Below are positions 26,501-36,500 of a DNA stretch of 64,000 nucleotides, one piece after another. The position numbers and the translations under genes were made by a program. This DNA comes from Haliclystus octoradiatus (lineage: Eukaryota; Cnidaria; Staurozoa; Stauromedusae; Haliclystidae). The DNA lies in the NCBI GenBank assembly GCA_916610825.1, contig OU744451.1, forward strand, positions 23,200,349 to 23,264,348. The letters are read 5' to 3'. The notes under the pieces were generated by a model. It did not search any database. It was not told the DNA's origin and was given only the letters and a program-made list of their open reading frames with translations. The first letter of the stretch is position 1. Every line of letters begins with the position of its first letter.

Positions 26501-29500
26501 CGTTCATGAAATTTGGATAACTGATTTCATGAACTTCGAAGGGTTAGTTCATAAACGTTTGTGAACTTTGATGCACTATTTCTTGAATTTTGATGAAATA
26601 TTTCTTGAACTTTGATAAACAACTTCATGAGCTCTGACGAACTTTGATGAACCGGTTATTTAAAGAATATTTCATAAAAATTTAACTCATTTACTTTTGA
26701 TGAACTAGTCCATATTGAACTTGAGTTCATGAACGTTTTTGAAATTTGGAAAACTGATTCCATGAACTTCTACTTTTTGGTCAAAACTAAATATACATAA
26801 TTGCGTATTTCACTGTTAGAACAGTTCATGAATGTTAAATGACCCATTCGTCATGAACTGTTGCCGATCAACTTATGAAATGCAGAACAATTTAATGCTC
26901 ACAAACTGTTCATAATGTTTATGAACACCCCTGCGAAAACAGTTCAGGAGTTCATGAACATTTCATGAACAGTAGCATTTCATGGGTTGCTATTGAATAT
27001 TTCCTGAACGCAATACAGCTTTTTCAGAAGGGTATTTGTGCACAGCTTGTAGCAAACGTATCTGTAATTGGATTTTTTTCATAGAGTTCTTGTGAAGTTG
27101 AAGAATTTACTCAATGATAACATTTGGCTTTGGGATAGAGGAAAATTTACAAACAGAAGATATCTTATGCAGGTATAAAGTAGCGTATTATTCATCTCTA
27201 TATTAATAGTATTGTTTGTAAAAATTTTTTTTGTATATTTCTATATTTGTGGTCTGTCTGCGACTTATGTACGTCTCACTAGCAAAATAACACAGATAAT
27301 CTGTTGTCGGGAAATTATGCAGATCTTTTTGTCAAGATATCCTTGTACAGTAACATATTTGTGGTATAAATATTATGATTTTCTGGCGTTGATTTTATTT
27401 GATTGATGATTTTCAATATTCGAAATCGTTTGCTAAGGTATTCTGTGATTTTTTAATTGCCCGTGTTAATTGAATACTATACTGTCTCTTTTACTCATTC
27501 TGCAGTATCTGTCTAAAGTTTATGAACAATTCATGAATTCATGAACCAGTCCATGAAATGTTCATGAACTCTTTGTGACTGTTCATGAACTGTTCATGAA
27601 CCCACAAAAAAATGTTCATGAACTGTACATGAACTGATGGATATTTTTTACAAGGAAAATTCTATCTATTGTTATTATTATTGATTATTTTCAATATGAT
27701 TTTAATTCATCTATTTTTCAATTATATTTTACTACCTGGTTAACATTTACTTAATAATACGATGCATTTTTTAAAATAGGATTTGTACCAAAGACTTCTT
27801 GATGGCGATGAATCTGTTAAAACCATGCCGAAGGAAGAAGATCCATTCTTTGATCCACCAGAAGATGTATTAATTGGTACAGCAAACGTATTTCTTCAAA
27901 GTTTATCTTACGCTCTTGATTTTGATGACAAATTGTCAATTAATGACTATAAGGTTAGTAAAAGATACCCTTGCGAAAATAGTTCAGGAGTTCATGAACA
28001 GTTCATGAACAGTTCATGAACGTTAAATGGCCCCACATTTTCATGAACTGTTCATGAACTGTCTATGAGGGTTCATGAACTGTTCATGAATTGTTCTTGA
28101 ACAGTTCATGAAAATTTGGGGCCATTTAACGTTCATGAACTGTTCATGAACTGTTCGTGAACTCCTGAACTGTTTTTCGCAGGGGTAAAAGAAAAAAATA
28201 TGACTCTAGACGCTATGCTCAGACATATTGATGAATGATATATTGAAACTATATTTGGTTTATTTTTTTACGTTATAGTAACGTTATAGCAATTGTTTAA
28301 TTATAAGTGATCTGAAAGTTTTATCATAAAAGGTCCATTATGGACCACACTCATTGCTAGACAGATTTAAGTTTAATCATATACTAATCTTATACCCCTT
28401 GTAAAAGCGTTTCATAATCGTTGAGTGCTCAAATTTCACAATGTTCATAAATGTAAAATGGACCAATTTTTATGAACTTCTTGTGCATTATTCATGAATT
28501 TTTTATAAACAGTTCATGGACTAATATGAAAAGTTCTTGAGCAAGTTCATGGAAACCCCTGCGAAAAACAGTTCATGAACTCCTGAACTGTTTTTTTTTG
28601 CAGAGGAATTGGACATTTATTGTTTATGAATTTATGAATTGTTTTTTGTTCAGCTCATAAAACGATTCATGAACTTTTTTTTTTGAGTTGTTCAGTAAAC
28701 TATTTTTAAAAGATAGTAGATAAAACTCAATCTGACACCAAACAACAACAAAATAATTATGTTTATATTTTATAGGGGTCAGAAGAAGGCAGTATCATTG
28801 TCAATGTCACACCATGTAATGAAACTGGGAAAGCATTAGATGAAGATTATTTTGTTGAAGAACCAAAAAATTTGATTGGAAAACCCTACCATTTCAAGGT
28901 ACAGTAAAACATGTTGTTGCAATCATGTCTATACAGCGGGCTACCTGTTTATAATGGTCACTTTTGTAATACCTTGAATAGTATTTCTATTGATTCAACC
29001 TGCCTATGAAGGCCACTATCAGTCTATCTAAATCTCATTGCTGGCTATTAAAGACAGGTCTCTAGGTATTATCATTTATTTATTACAGGTAATAATAGTT
29101 GGAAGTCAAATTCATAGGACAATGGAAAAAATATGGTAGATCTTAACAGACTCCTTTTTTGCTCAGTTAATATTGGATTTCAAAATCACAATGCTGTTTT
29201 GTAGGAAGCATTGGAGTTACCTTATTTTGTTGAAACCAATTAAACCTGCACTCCAAATTTGAGTATCATTTTAATAATTAAAATGTATACATAGCCTTTT
29301 GGGACACAACCGGTTTAGATATATCCATACATGTGATTGTTGCGTTATTGCACAGCTCGACTAATGACTATTTCCCCGTCAAATTATTGACCTTGAACAT
29401 TGCATTCTGAAGATTCTTGTTTCCCACTTTTTGAAACCGAAAAGGAATGATATTATTACCACAAGAGATTTGATTGTGATGATCGTCCAACATTGCTAAC

Positions 29501-32500
29501 TTTATATTTCTACACACAAATCAAAAGGCGGATCCTGCTAGCTACTTTCCTTATCTTGTCATTTATTCTAAAAAGAGCTAAATACCTCAAAGTTGGAACT
29601 TTTCTTTTTTAATACTTGTGCAGTGCTTTAGTGGCAAGTATATACTTAATACATCAGCAGGATTATCATGCCGTTGGAAGACTAAAGCTTTTCGTCTCAT
29701 ATTAATCTTAAATCTATTACAGTGAAACTGTAAATAACAGCCAGCTACCAGAGGTAGATAAATTGACCACTATAGACAGGTGACCTTTATATACAGGTCT
29801 GATTCAGTAGAAAATAATGTTTTAGACATTGCAAGAGTGTTAACTATATACAGGTGGTCATTGTATAGAGGTGGCCGTTATAACAGGTTTGACTGTATCT
29901 GTCAGTTTCATCATCTTAATTCTAATCTAGCTATGTATCAATTTCAATATCAGGTTGTAATTCGAAATGCCGAAATAAAGAAAGCTCGATTCTCCCAAGG
30001 TCTTTATTGTAAATATCGTGTTCATGGTGAAACTGATTATACAGAGACGCCTGTTATTGCTGGAACATTATCACCTGAGTTTAACCATTCAAAATTATTT
30101 ACATTTAAATCAGCGACACAAGAACATTTAGATTGGTTTGAAACAGGATGTATTAGTTTTACAGTCTATGGTAAACAAGTCGATGGTGTAGCTGATCAAA
30201 GATTATCAAAAATGACAACCAAGGTTTGAAAATAGAACAAACACATATGTTTACTTGTTTGTGTTTTCATTTATTTGGTAACACCATTAGCTGTGAGCTG
30301 TTCATGAGCTATATTGTTGTGGACAATTAATGATCAGTTCATGAACATTTATGAACTAATCATCAACGACATGCCGCGTGGCTCGTGATTTTCTGATGCT
30401 TCATCGTTTTCTACGTACATGTCAAATATCAATACCTCATAGGAAACTGTACTCCAATTGCTTACTCCCCTACGAAAAGTAGTTCAGGAGTTCATGAACA
30501 GTTCATGAACGTTAAATGGCTGCAATTTTCCTGATCTGTTCATGAACCCTACTGAACTGTTTTCGCAGGGGTTTTATTATCACTTGCGAAAACAGTGCAG
30601 GAGTTCATGAGCTGTCCATAAAAAGTTCATGAACTTTAAATGGCCCACATTTCCATGAACTGTTCATGAACTGTCTGTAAATGTTCATGAACTGTCCATC
30701 AACAGTTCATGAAAACTGGGGACATTTAACATTCATGACCTGTTCATGAACTCCTGAACTGTTTTTCGAAGGGGTTTATGACTCACTATTCAATAGTCTA
30801 TCAGATAGCACTTTACAAACTTTGCATCTTCTTGCTAGGAAGACTGACTACTCATCTTATCATATTTTGATTTATATATATTTTTAAGGAGCTAAGAACG
30901 ATGGAACACATTCAAAAACCAGCTATGACTTCTCGTGAATCAACATTTAAACCTGGAAATGTCTCAGAAGTTACACAACTGAAATCAGAAGTTATCTTGT
31001 TGAAAAGGAAAAATAAATTATTGCAAGAAAAAGAAAAAAGATTACAGGTCAATGATAATTTTCTTATTGTTCATGGTGTACATTTATGAGGCAGTAGCTT
31101 GACACCTATACCTATAGGACACATCATCACCGACTTTTATTCCAAAAATGTTTTGAAAGTTGATTTGTGTTTTGACTTGATAACAATATGTTTTTAGGAG
31201 TGGTTGATGAATCCTAACAGACGATGATTGATATTTTGAATTTAATTTCTTTAGTCAATGGATGATTTACCCAACGAAAAAACTAGCTGAGTTTGTGTCT
31301 GTGCGTGTATTTTTTTATTTTAATTTGTAACCAAAATGAGCATTATAGCTCGTTTTACATTAGTGATACGAATTACAGTAATTTACAGATGTAAAAAATT
31401 AGCAAATACAATTTAAAATTAAATTGGATAAAGCGAGAAAAATCCTTTTGATTGCTTCCTTTCAAATTGTTTTCGAACTTCAATTTTGAATTTATCTCGA
31501 TCATTTATCGTTGATTCCTCAACTGGTAACGTTGACCAGAGTCGAAGACTAACAGCCACAAAAGATCTTGCCTATCTTGTGAATTGTTCATGAAAAGTTC
31601 ATGAATTTTACAAATTTTCATGAACTGTTTATAAACCCCTTATAAACAGTCAATGAACAGTTCATGAAACATTAATGGTCTTTTCAATTTAATTTAACAA
31701 ACTCAAACCCATTCTGATATTTTCAGAGATAGTATGTCGTTCTACAGAATATTCACATTGCAATTTGTTTCGATTTTGTAGGACATGGTAACGGAATGGG
31801 ACAAAAAAAGTGAAGATGAAAAAACCTTTGAAGCATATCATCGTTCTATGCAAGCAGTGGCATTTCACCAAAGAGGACAACTGAAATATAAAGTCAACAT
31901 GGTGCGAACGGTAAGTAGCATCACAATGAAAATGCTATGAGACTAAATTTACTTGATACCCGCCTCTGGTGAACATGGTCTGACAAAAGTGGGGATCCTG
32001 GGATTCTAGATCCCAGAAAGCTATAGCAAATTCAGAAGAACATTGATGATTTTCTGATTTATAGGCCAAACGCCAACCAACAAAAGTAGGGAGTCTTTTG
32101 GAACTTCATAATGAGAAGTGTAAAATTCAGTGTATAGAAAAAATTCAACAATAGTGTTTATTTTCTTTGTTTTGGAACATCCCCTGTCAAAAGAGTTCAT
32201 GAAATCATGAACGTGAAATTGCCAAAAAAATTCATGAACTGTTCATGGGGTCTTCATGGAAAGTCCATAAAAGTTCATGAACAGTTCATGAAATGATCAT
32301 ACACTGTTCATGAAGTGTTGGGCAACTTCACGTTCACGTACCAGTTCATGAGCCGATTCATGAACTGTTCATGAACCCACACAATTGTTAATGACTCTTC
32401 ATGAACTGTTCATGAACCCACAAAAAATGTTAATGACTGATCATGAACTGTTCATGAACCCACAAAAAATGTTAATGACTGTTCATGAACTGTTCATGGA

Positions 32501-32771
32501 CCCACAAAAAATGTCCATGACTATCCGTCAACTGTTCCACAAAAAGTGTTCATGAACTGTTCATGTACTAAACAAGAAAACCGACTGATCTAAAAAACTC
32601 ATTTTTGTTGGTATTTCTCCATTTCAGTATTTGAAAAATCAGCAACATGACGAAGAAGTCAAACAAAAACTATCAAAAGATGAAACGCATCATTCTGAAG
32701 GTGTAGAAAAATTACCTGAAAGTGAAGCATCGGAGACACAACAAACAAGTAGAGCTTGTACAGTTATGTAA
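3790..32771 (+). CDS. Kinesin-3 family motor of KIF28/KLP-6 type, complete 27-exon gene (1001 aa) with C-terminal CaaX box
   Basis: Exons: 3790-3803, 3896-3934, 4047-4123, 7115-7131, 8312-8334, 10028-10149, 10734-10812, 11175-11238, 12533-12622, 13040-13136, 13872-14024, 15653-15917, 16743-16906, 17452-17540, 20240-20369, 20947-21004, 21776-21918, 23040-23186, 24494-24581, 25908-25967, 27085-27172, 27780-27953, 28776-28898, 29954-30223, 30889-31047, 31782-31910, 32628-32771. All introns are GT-AG and the frame closes over 3006 bases. ATP-driven microtubule motor. Seen: [10 protein letters not shown] near the N terminus, P-loop GQTGSGKS (107-114), switch I NATSSRAH (220-227), switch II DLAGSER (256-262), an acidic/basic neck region to about 430, an FHA domain (about 445-550; GR 480-481, SIQKQH 494-499, NG 523-524), then a C-terminal tail with a short predicted coil. 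The last residues are CTVM, a farnesylation-type CaaX motif. Architecture and length fit KIF28/KLP-6, which carry mitochondria or ciliary membrane cargo. The 14-base first exon is the least certain part. Confidence 0.93.
4690..5290 (+). pseudogene. Decayed 3' end of a non-LTR retrotransposon (LINE)
   Basis: Lies in kinesin intron 3. Frames 4720-4905 and 4865-5131, shifted relative to each other, encode the typical C-terminal tail of Jockey/CR1-superfamily ORF2: [16 protein letters not shown] readable across frames, then [22 protein letters not shown] and a terminal KWNNL. Frameshifts and truncation make it inactive. It ends in AATAAATGA repeats followed by GATGATGATG, a tail shared with the fragment near 59990. 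Confidence 0.75.
5318..5539 (+). mobile_element. tRNA-derived SINE, family 1, copy 1
   Basis: Box A-like GTGGTTAGAGCGTTGGA and box B-like GGTTCAATCCC mark an RNA polymerase III promoter of tRNA origin. The body contains GGTTGGCGTCAGGAAGGGCA, a core also seen in other invertebrate SINEs, and a long A-tract ends the element (about 5511-5539). A second copy is at 11355-11584 and a diverged reverse copy near 22855-23000. Confidence 0.85.
5668..5760. repeat. Hairpin with (CATGTTTG)n loop
   Basis: The arms TAATAAAAGTCAGAGAATCA and TGATTCTCTGACTTTTATTA are exact inverted copies, and the region between holds three tandem copies of GTTTGCAT. Small foldback element in kinesin intron 3. Confidence 0.8.
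6680..7680. repeat. GTTCATGAAC repeat cluster, kinesin intron 3 and 4
   Basis: Dense, partly degenerate copies of the palindrome GTTCATGAAC and half forms (GTTCATGAACTGTTCATGAA) flank the 17-base microexon at 7115-7131. At about 6800-7003 the copies are arranged as a large palindrome bounded by CCCCTGCAAAAACAGTTCAG and its inverse CTACTGTTTTTTGCAGGGG. The first members of the swarm described below appear here. Confidence 0.85.
8345..9720. repeat. GTTCATGAAC higher-order array in kinesin intron 5
   Basis: About 1.4 kb made almost entirely of GTTCATGAAC-type words organised in longer imperfect units. Each unit reads roughly: GTTCATGAACACCTTATAAA, a few TTCATGAA words, ATTAAATGGCCCAATTTTCA, TGAACTTTTCATGAACAG, TTTATGAATTTTACAGACG. 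Units recur every one to two hundred bases and are diverged, suggesting older amplification than the array at 14060-14770. Confidence 0.85.
11355..11584 (+). mobile_element. tRNA-derived SINE, family 1, copy 2
   Basis: Starts GCGGCCTTGGTGTAGTGGCT (box A region), has box B GGTTCAATCCC, the GGTTGGCGTCAGGAAGGGCA core, and ends in an A-tract of more than 20 bases. Nearly colinear with the copy at 5318-5539. Inserted in kinesin intron 8. Confidence 0.88.
12026..12248. repeat. Complete palindromic GTTCATGAAC unit, kinesin intron 8
   Basis: Bounded by CACCCCTGCAAAAAACAGTT and by the inverse AACTTTTTTTGCAGGGGC. The interior is a string of GTTCATGAAC words with GTTAAATGGC and its inverse GCCATTTAACG placed symmetrically. 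The whole unit can fold on itself. Confidence 0.8.
14047..14788. repeat. Recent 96-bp tandem array of the GTTCATGAAC unit, kinesin intron 11
   Basis: The marker CCATTCAACGTTCATGAACT (last copy CCATTCAACATTC) recurs at 14161, 14257, 14353, 14449, 14545, 14641 and 14737, an exact 96-base period. Copies differ by only a few bases, so amplification is recent. The array is bounded by CCCCTGCAAAAATAGTTCAG at the left and CTGAACTGTTTTCGCAGGGG at the right, i.e. it is an internally expanded version of the palindromic unit found elsewhere in this gene. Confidence 0.93.
15241..15603 (+). mobile_element. tRNA-derived SINE, family 2, copy 1
   Basis: Box A-like TGGCTCAGATGGTAGAGCGG and box B-like GGTTTGAATCCCC, then a body ending in GAGGAGTGGTACGGGTGG and GGTAGGGC.GTACCGTCT. 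Same family as 21057-21413, 24038-24393 (reverse) and fragments near 35756 and 51625. Lies in kinesin intron 11, just before the large exon at 15653. Confidence 0.85.
17254..17406. repeat. Palindromic GTTCATGAAC unit with TA flanks, kinesin intron 13
   Basis: Reads TA-CCTCTGCGAAAGCGGTTCAT ... CTCCTGAACTGTTTTTCGCA-GGGG-TA. The matching TA on each side is compatible with a 2-bp target duplication. It ends 45 bases before exon 14. Confidence 0.7.
17611..19631. mobile_element. 2-kb foldback DNA transposon with about 220-bp inverted termini
   Basis: The left end AGTGGGAATAAACCCCCAGA and the right end, inverted, AGTGGGAATAAACCCCCAGA match. Similarity continues about 220 bases (e.g. TACATATGTAGTAGAACCCG, CAAAGTGGTGTTTTGACCCA, AAGTCACAAGTCGTGCGGTT on both sides). 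Flanks are TTAA on the left and CTAA on the right, possibly a decayed TTAA target duplication. The interior, about 1.6 kb, has no recognisable transposase, so the element is non-autonomous. It occupies most of kinesin intron 14. Confidence 0.85.
21057..21413 (+). mobile_element. tRNA-derived SINE, family 2, copy 2
   Basis: GATTAGCTCAGATGGCAGAG (box A region) and GGTTCAAATCCCC (box B), followed by the family body with CCTTGACTTTATCTGAAA, GGTCCAGAGGGAATTGCATT and the end GGTGCCTTCGGTAGGGCGAC. In kinesin intron 16. Confidence 0.88.
22112..22276. repeat. Palindromic GTTCATGAAC unit, kinesin intron 17
   Basis: Begins CCCTGCAAAAAACAGTTCAG and ends CTCCTGAACTGTTTTCGCAG-GGG, with symmetric GTTCATGAAC words and GTTAAATGGC inside. 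One of the more complete individual copies. Confidence 0.75.
22855..23000 (-). mobile_element. Diverged SINE family 1 copy (reverse)
   Basis: Read on the minus strand: TTTTGGGTTCAATCCCTGGC (box B), then GCATCAGGAAGAACATCCG in place of the GGCGTCAGGAAGGGCATCCG core of the other two copies, and ACGCACACATGC in place of ACGCACACAAGC. The A-tail is not clear. Confidence 0.65.
24038..24393 (-). mobile_element. tRNA-derived SINE, family 2, copy 3 (reverse)
   Basis: Reverse complement of the family 2 sequence: GTAGACGGTGTCGCCCTATC at the 3' end and, at the other end, GGGGGATTTGAACCACAGTC (box B) and GCTCTGCCATCTGAGCTAAT (box A). In kinesin intron 18. The open frame 24177-24359 is just SINE sequence. 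Confidence 0.88.
26000..26990. repeat. Degenerate TTCATGAAC/TTTGATGAAC cluster, kinesin intron 20
   Basis: Many copies of TTCATGAACTTTGATGAAC and GTTCATGAAC forms with a looser pattern than the other clusters. It contains two long related segments (about 26160-26420 and 26440-26670) sharing TCATGAGCTCTGACGAACTT, i.e. a diverged internal duplication. Confidence 0.7.
27965..28187. repeat. Complete palindromic GTTCATGAAC unit with TA flanks, kinesin intron 22
   Basis: Reads GATA-CCCTTGCGAAAATAGTTC ... CTGAACTGTTTTTCGCAGGG-GTA. Left and right halves are inverted copies, with GTTAAATGGCCCC matched by GGGGCCATTTAAC. This is the clearest single copy of the family, and its left end starts only 12 bases after the exon 22 donor. 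Confidence 0.8.
28931..29905. mobile_element. Non-autonomous DNA element filling kinesin intron 23
   Basis: The left end (CTATACAGCGGGCTACCTGT, then TAATGGTCACTTTTG) and the right end read on the minus strand (GATACAGTCAAACCTGTTAT, GGTCACCTGTCTATAGTGGTC) are related inverted repeats with TGGTCAC/GTGACCA-type words. A fragment of the same family lies near 42050-42170. It covers nearly all of the 1055-base intron. No coding capacity is seen inside. Confidence 0.6.
30470..30775. repeat. Two adjacent palindromic GTTCATGAAC units, kinesin intron 24
   Basis: Unit 1 (about 30475-30571) runs from CCCCTACGAAAAGTAGTTCA to CTGAACTGTTTTCGCAGGGG. Unit 2 (about 30583-30773) runs from CTTGCGAAAACAGTGCAGGA to CTGAACTGTTTTTCGAAGGGG. 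Side-by-side copies with their own ends support the view that the unit is mobile or duplicates as a module. Confidence 0.75.
32180..32570. repeat. GTTCATGAAC cluster with 68-69-bp tandem subunits, kinesin intron 26
   Basis: Last cluster of the swarm. The phrase CATGAACTGTTCATGAACCC followed by ACAAAAAATGTTAATGACT recurs several times between 32355 and 32510. It ends about 50 bases before the final kinesin exon. Confidence 0.75.
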
Positions 32772-33519
32772 TATAACCTATATATCATATCAAATATATC
32801 ATATCAAATATATCATATAATAGCAATGATATTTAACATGTCACACAGACTCAAGATGTTTCTCAAGTAAAAGACAAAGCGGCAGCACTGTAAAATATAG
32901 AATACTAATACCTCATTTATTTTGGCATTTAGAGAAAATCTAATCAGTTAATGCAGTTTTTTTCAAGAGTTTAACACTATTTAAGATAGCAAGTTCAGAA
33001 GGTTTGCAAAGGAATCTTTGATCCCCTAATATGCGTTATGCCTCAAAAGTGAAATCAACTCTGGCCCTATTATGCATGGAAAAAGTGAACTTCTGCAGGA
33101 AGTAATGATTCAAAAATAATCTAAAGAAGATAATAATCATTTCAACTATTGGACATTATTTTTGAAAGGTGGAATAATTATGAATTGCTTTCGGTTTCAC
33201 TAGCTTTAACTTAATATCTCACCTTTTCGTAAACTTGCCTTAATCTTATTTAGCTTCTTACATCTAGGAAAATTAACATAAATATAACAACATAGGCAAA
33301 TCATTTTACTTAGAAACATTATTGAGTCTGCGTTATTGTTAAACAGAATTATCTCATTAATTTATATTAAAAACAAGAAAGTTGCTGGTGCGATTTTCAT
33401 TTTTATTTTTTTGTAAGTTGTTAAACATAGTCAAGTTTCAAAACTAAACCTAGATTAATAAAAAACAACATCATTATGTTTTATATATGATGAAAGAAAA
33501 TAAGGTACATTATTATTTG
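32772..33519. other. Shared 3' region between convergent kinesin and prefoldin genes
   Basis: AT-rich, no coding signal. AATAAA at 33457-33462 (plus) could end the kinesin mRNA; TTTATT at 33402-33407 is AATAAA on the minus strand and could end the prefoldin mRNA, in which case the two 3' UTRs overlap. Inference only. Confidence 0.45.
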
Positions 33520-36500
33520 CTATTCTTCATCTTTTTCCAAATTAATATTGTCACCAAACTTGCCATAAAGTTTTACTTTTAATTCAGTTAAATGTTTTTC
33601 AATATCGCTACATTTTCCTTCTAATATTTCAACTTTACTTTTTAATTCCTCTTTTTTCTTTTCAACATATTCTTGTGCTTCTCCAACTTTCAAGTGAACA
33701 AATACTTCACCCATTCGCAATGTATGAAAAGTTAAGGCAGATAAACAGCAAATATTTCTGAAACAGGTTTTGGGATGTTCCTAACAGTTCCGTTTACAAG
33801 GACGGATAACCTTCCTAGTAGGTACGATCATCCTACCTGAGCAATAGGATCGTAGCTGCTAGAAAGATTCTCTTTCCTTGTAAACTGAAATAAAAATTAG
33901 GTAGGAAGATATATGTAGGATCATTCCCATCCTTGTAAACAGAGCCTTAGACATGTCATAGTTCAGTATCGCCTTTCGAAAACATTCCATGATAATTAAA
34001 TAGCCCAATAGGGTCAAATTATAAAAAATTGAAAATCAAAGTTTTTATCTTGACTTGTTGTATAATAAGTGACTTGATTACTTTGTTTTTTGTTGTTGTT
34101 GATAAACAGATAAATCTATTTTGAAAAATACGCATTTGAAAAAGAGGAAATCTCAAATCTTGTAAAACGGAGAATGAAAGTTAAGTGATGCCATACTGTA
34201 AAAATTTCTATCACAACAAGTGAGTGCGATAAGACCACCAAACAATCGAGCATTCGACCATAAGCATTAAACATGTTTAGTTTTGAAATAAATATTAGAT
34301 ATTCACATACAAAAGTTCCCAAAATATCAATAACCCCTTTCTTTACTTCAATTTCCTCCTAACATTGGAGATAATTTCAATATCTGCAGAACACCCAGCA
34401 ACCCAGGTAACCTCTTGCTAGTAAATTTGTTATCATTTCACATTATCTAGGAAAGGATATGGAACTGTGTCTTCATCTGCGTCAAGAAGAACCATTTCAT
34501 CTTCAGCGTCTTCTAAATTTTGTAACTCTTTCTGTTAAGAAAAAAAAGATAAATTACTTAATAGATGGTTTTATTAATATCCAAAGTAGAAAATGATGCA
34601 CTCTTTCATGAATTCTTGAAGTGTTCAATAAAATGTGGGAGATTGGAAATGTAAGGAAGTGTGTTCATTAAAACGTGGAAAATTGGAAATGTATAAATGT
34701 TCATTAAAACGTGGGAAATTGGAAATGTATCAAGTATTTGTTAAAACGTGGGGAATTCCATGTTCATGAACTTTTGACCAAGCTCGATTCATGGACATTT
34801 CTTTCTACGGTCTGTGGAGATCCTGGTAACCAGGGCTCAAAAACATTTGTCAGTGTCACCTGCAACAACACAATTTTGCCTTGAAAGTACCTGTAAATAT
34901 TTCACTGGGAATTTTCCTGGTCAAGCAATTTAAACTGACCTTATTTATATATATAATAAATAGTTTTTATCAATTTGTATCTCTTATTCGGTTTTATATT
35001 AAACTTTATGAATTATTAATAGATTCATAATACTTTCCATTTGTGAGCACCAGCTGACTGAAAAGATTGAGGTTGGCTTGGTTTTACAGTATGTATATTA
35101 CATCATCCACTAAAAACAATGATATCTATATAAAACCATGAATAACCATCCTCACTCTTTTCAGTCGCAAATCTAAAACCTGTGTAGTAGTATACTCCCA
35201 TTGAAAAAATCAAACAATCATATGGACACATTGACTATCAGATAGCTAATGGAAATAGTCTAGAATTATTCACCATGATGTTTCGAACTAATTAGAGTCA
35301 AAAAATATTTCAAAATATGCACCTAAAGCAGCTTCAGGCCTTTTTCATTTCTAATTGAGTTTCAACGATAAGAGCATGGAGCTGGTTCCGGTGCATATTT
35401 TGAATCTTTTTTGACTATAATTAGTTCAGAATATCATGGCGAATAATTCTAGACTATTTTCAACAATTATCTGATAGTCAAATTGTCAATATGATTGGCG
35501 GTTTTTGTCGTACAGGACTATACTACTACACAGATTGTAGAGTTTCCTTTTCAGTCAGCTGATGCTCACATATGGAATGATCTACCATCCCTGATGAGAT
35601 ATATCACTAACACTCAACTTTACCTTTTTCTTTTCTACTTCATCTTTCATATCGTTCAATCTTGAATTTTTACGAGCAAATAAATTGATCATTTGCTGAT
35701 CTTCAAGTGTGATTTGAACACTGTCATCCAGCTGAAATAAAAATGTAAGCAATGTAGACGGTGTCGCTCTACCGAAGGCACCGTACCACTCCTCTACTTC
35801 TAGATTAGTGGCACAATGATTTTGAATGCTCTCTGTTACATATGAAATACATCAGACAACAAAGGCATAACGTTTTGGATGCTCAGTCAGATAAGCAATA
35901 TGTAATACTGTATTTAACAACAAATACTAGCTCAATGACAGGACTGGAAAGTGATATATTTGACTGCAGTGGCATCAACAACCAATCATCTCATGGTAGG
36001 TGTGGTAAACCAACTAGCAACTAGTAGGCTATCTAAACATAATTTCTTCGAGAAAAAAAAAATTTCATTTCAAGATCAAGATGCATTAATACTAATTGCT
36101 GCTATACAGTTAACTGCAGGATTTTTGCGATTAACAGCTGAATTCAATCAAAATCAATCAAACAAAAAAAGTAGCGATCGTCCATGATACTGATGGAGCA
36201 TCTTCGATTACATGAGAGTCAACTGGAGATATTTCAAGGAAGATTTGCTGACTGACCAAGTTCTCAGGGGAAATGTCACTGTCACACCACCAATACCCCC
36301 ATACTAGGAGCGGCCCTGCAAGTTACTAGCTGCTTCTGCTAGTTGGTTTCCTACATCATCCACCCCTTCGCCCTTGGCGCTTGGCCCTTGGCTCTTGTTG
36401 AATCATTTGAACTTTGAATTGGTATTACTCTTATGCTACATTTACCAGTTTATCTGATCATTTTTGAAGTAATAGAAGGAATACGCTATTTTAAAATAGT

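Noticed and set aside
29780-29953. 5' extension of the open frame at 29780-30229
   Set aside because: The exon starts at 29954 after a CAG acceptor; the upstream part is transposon sequence that happens to be open.
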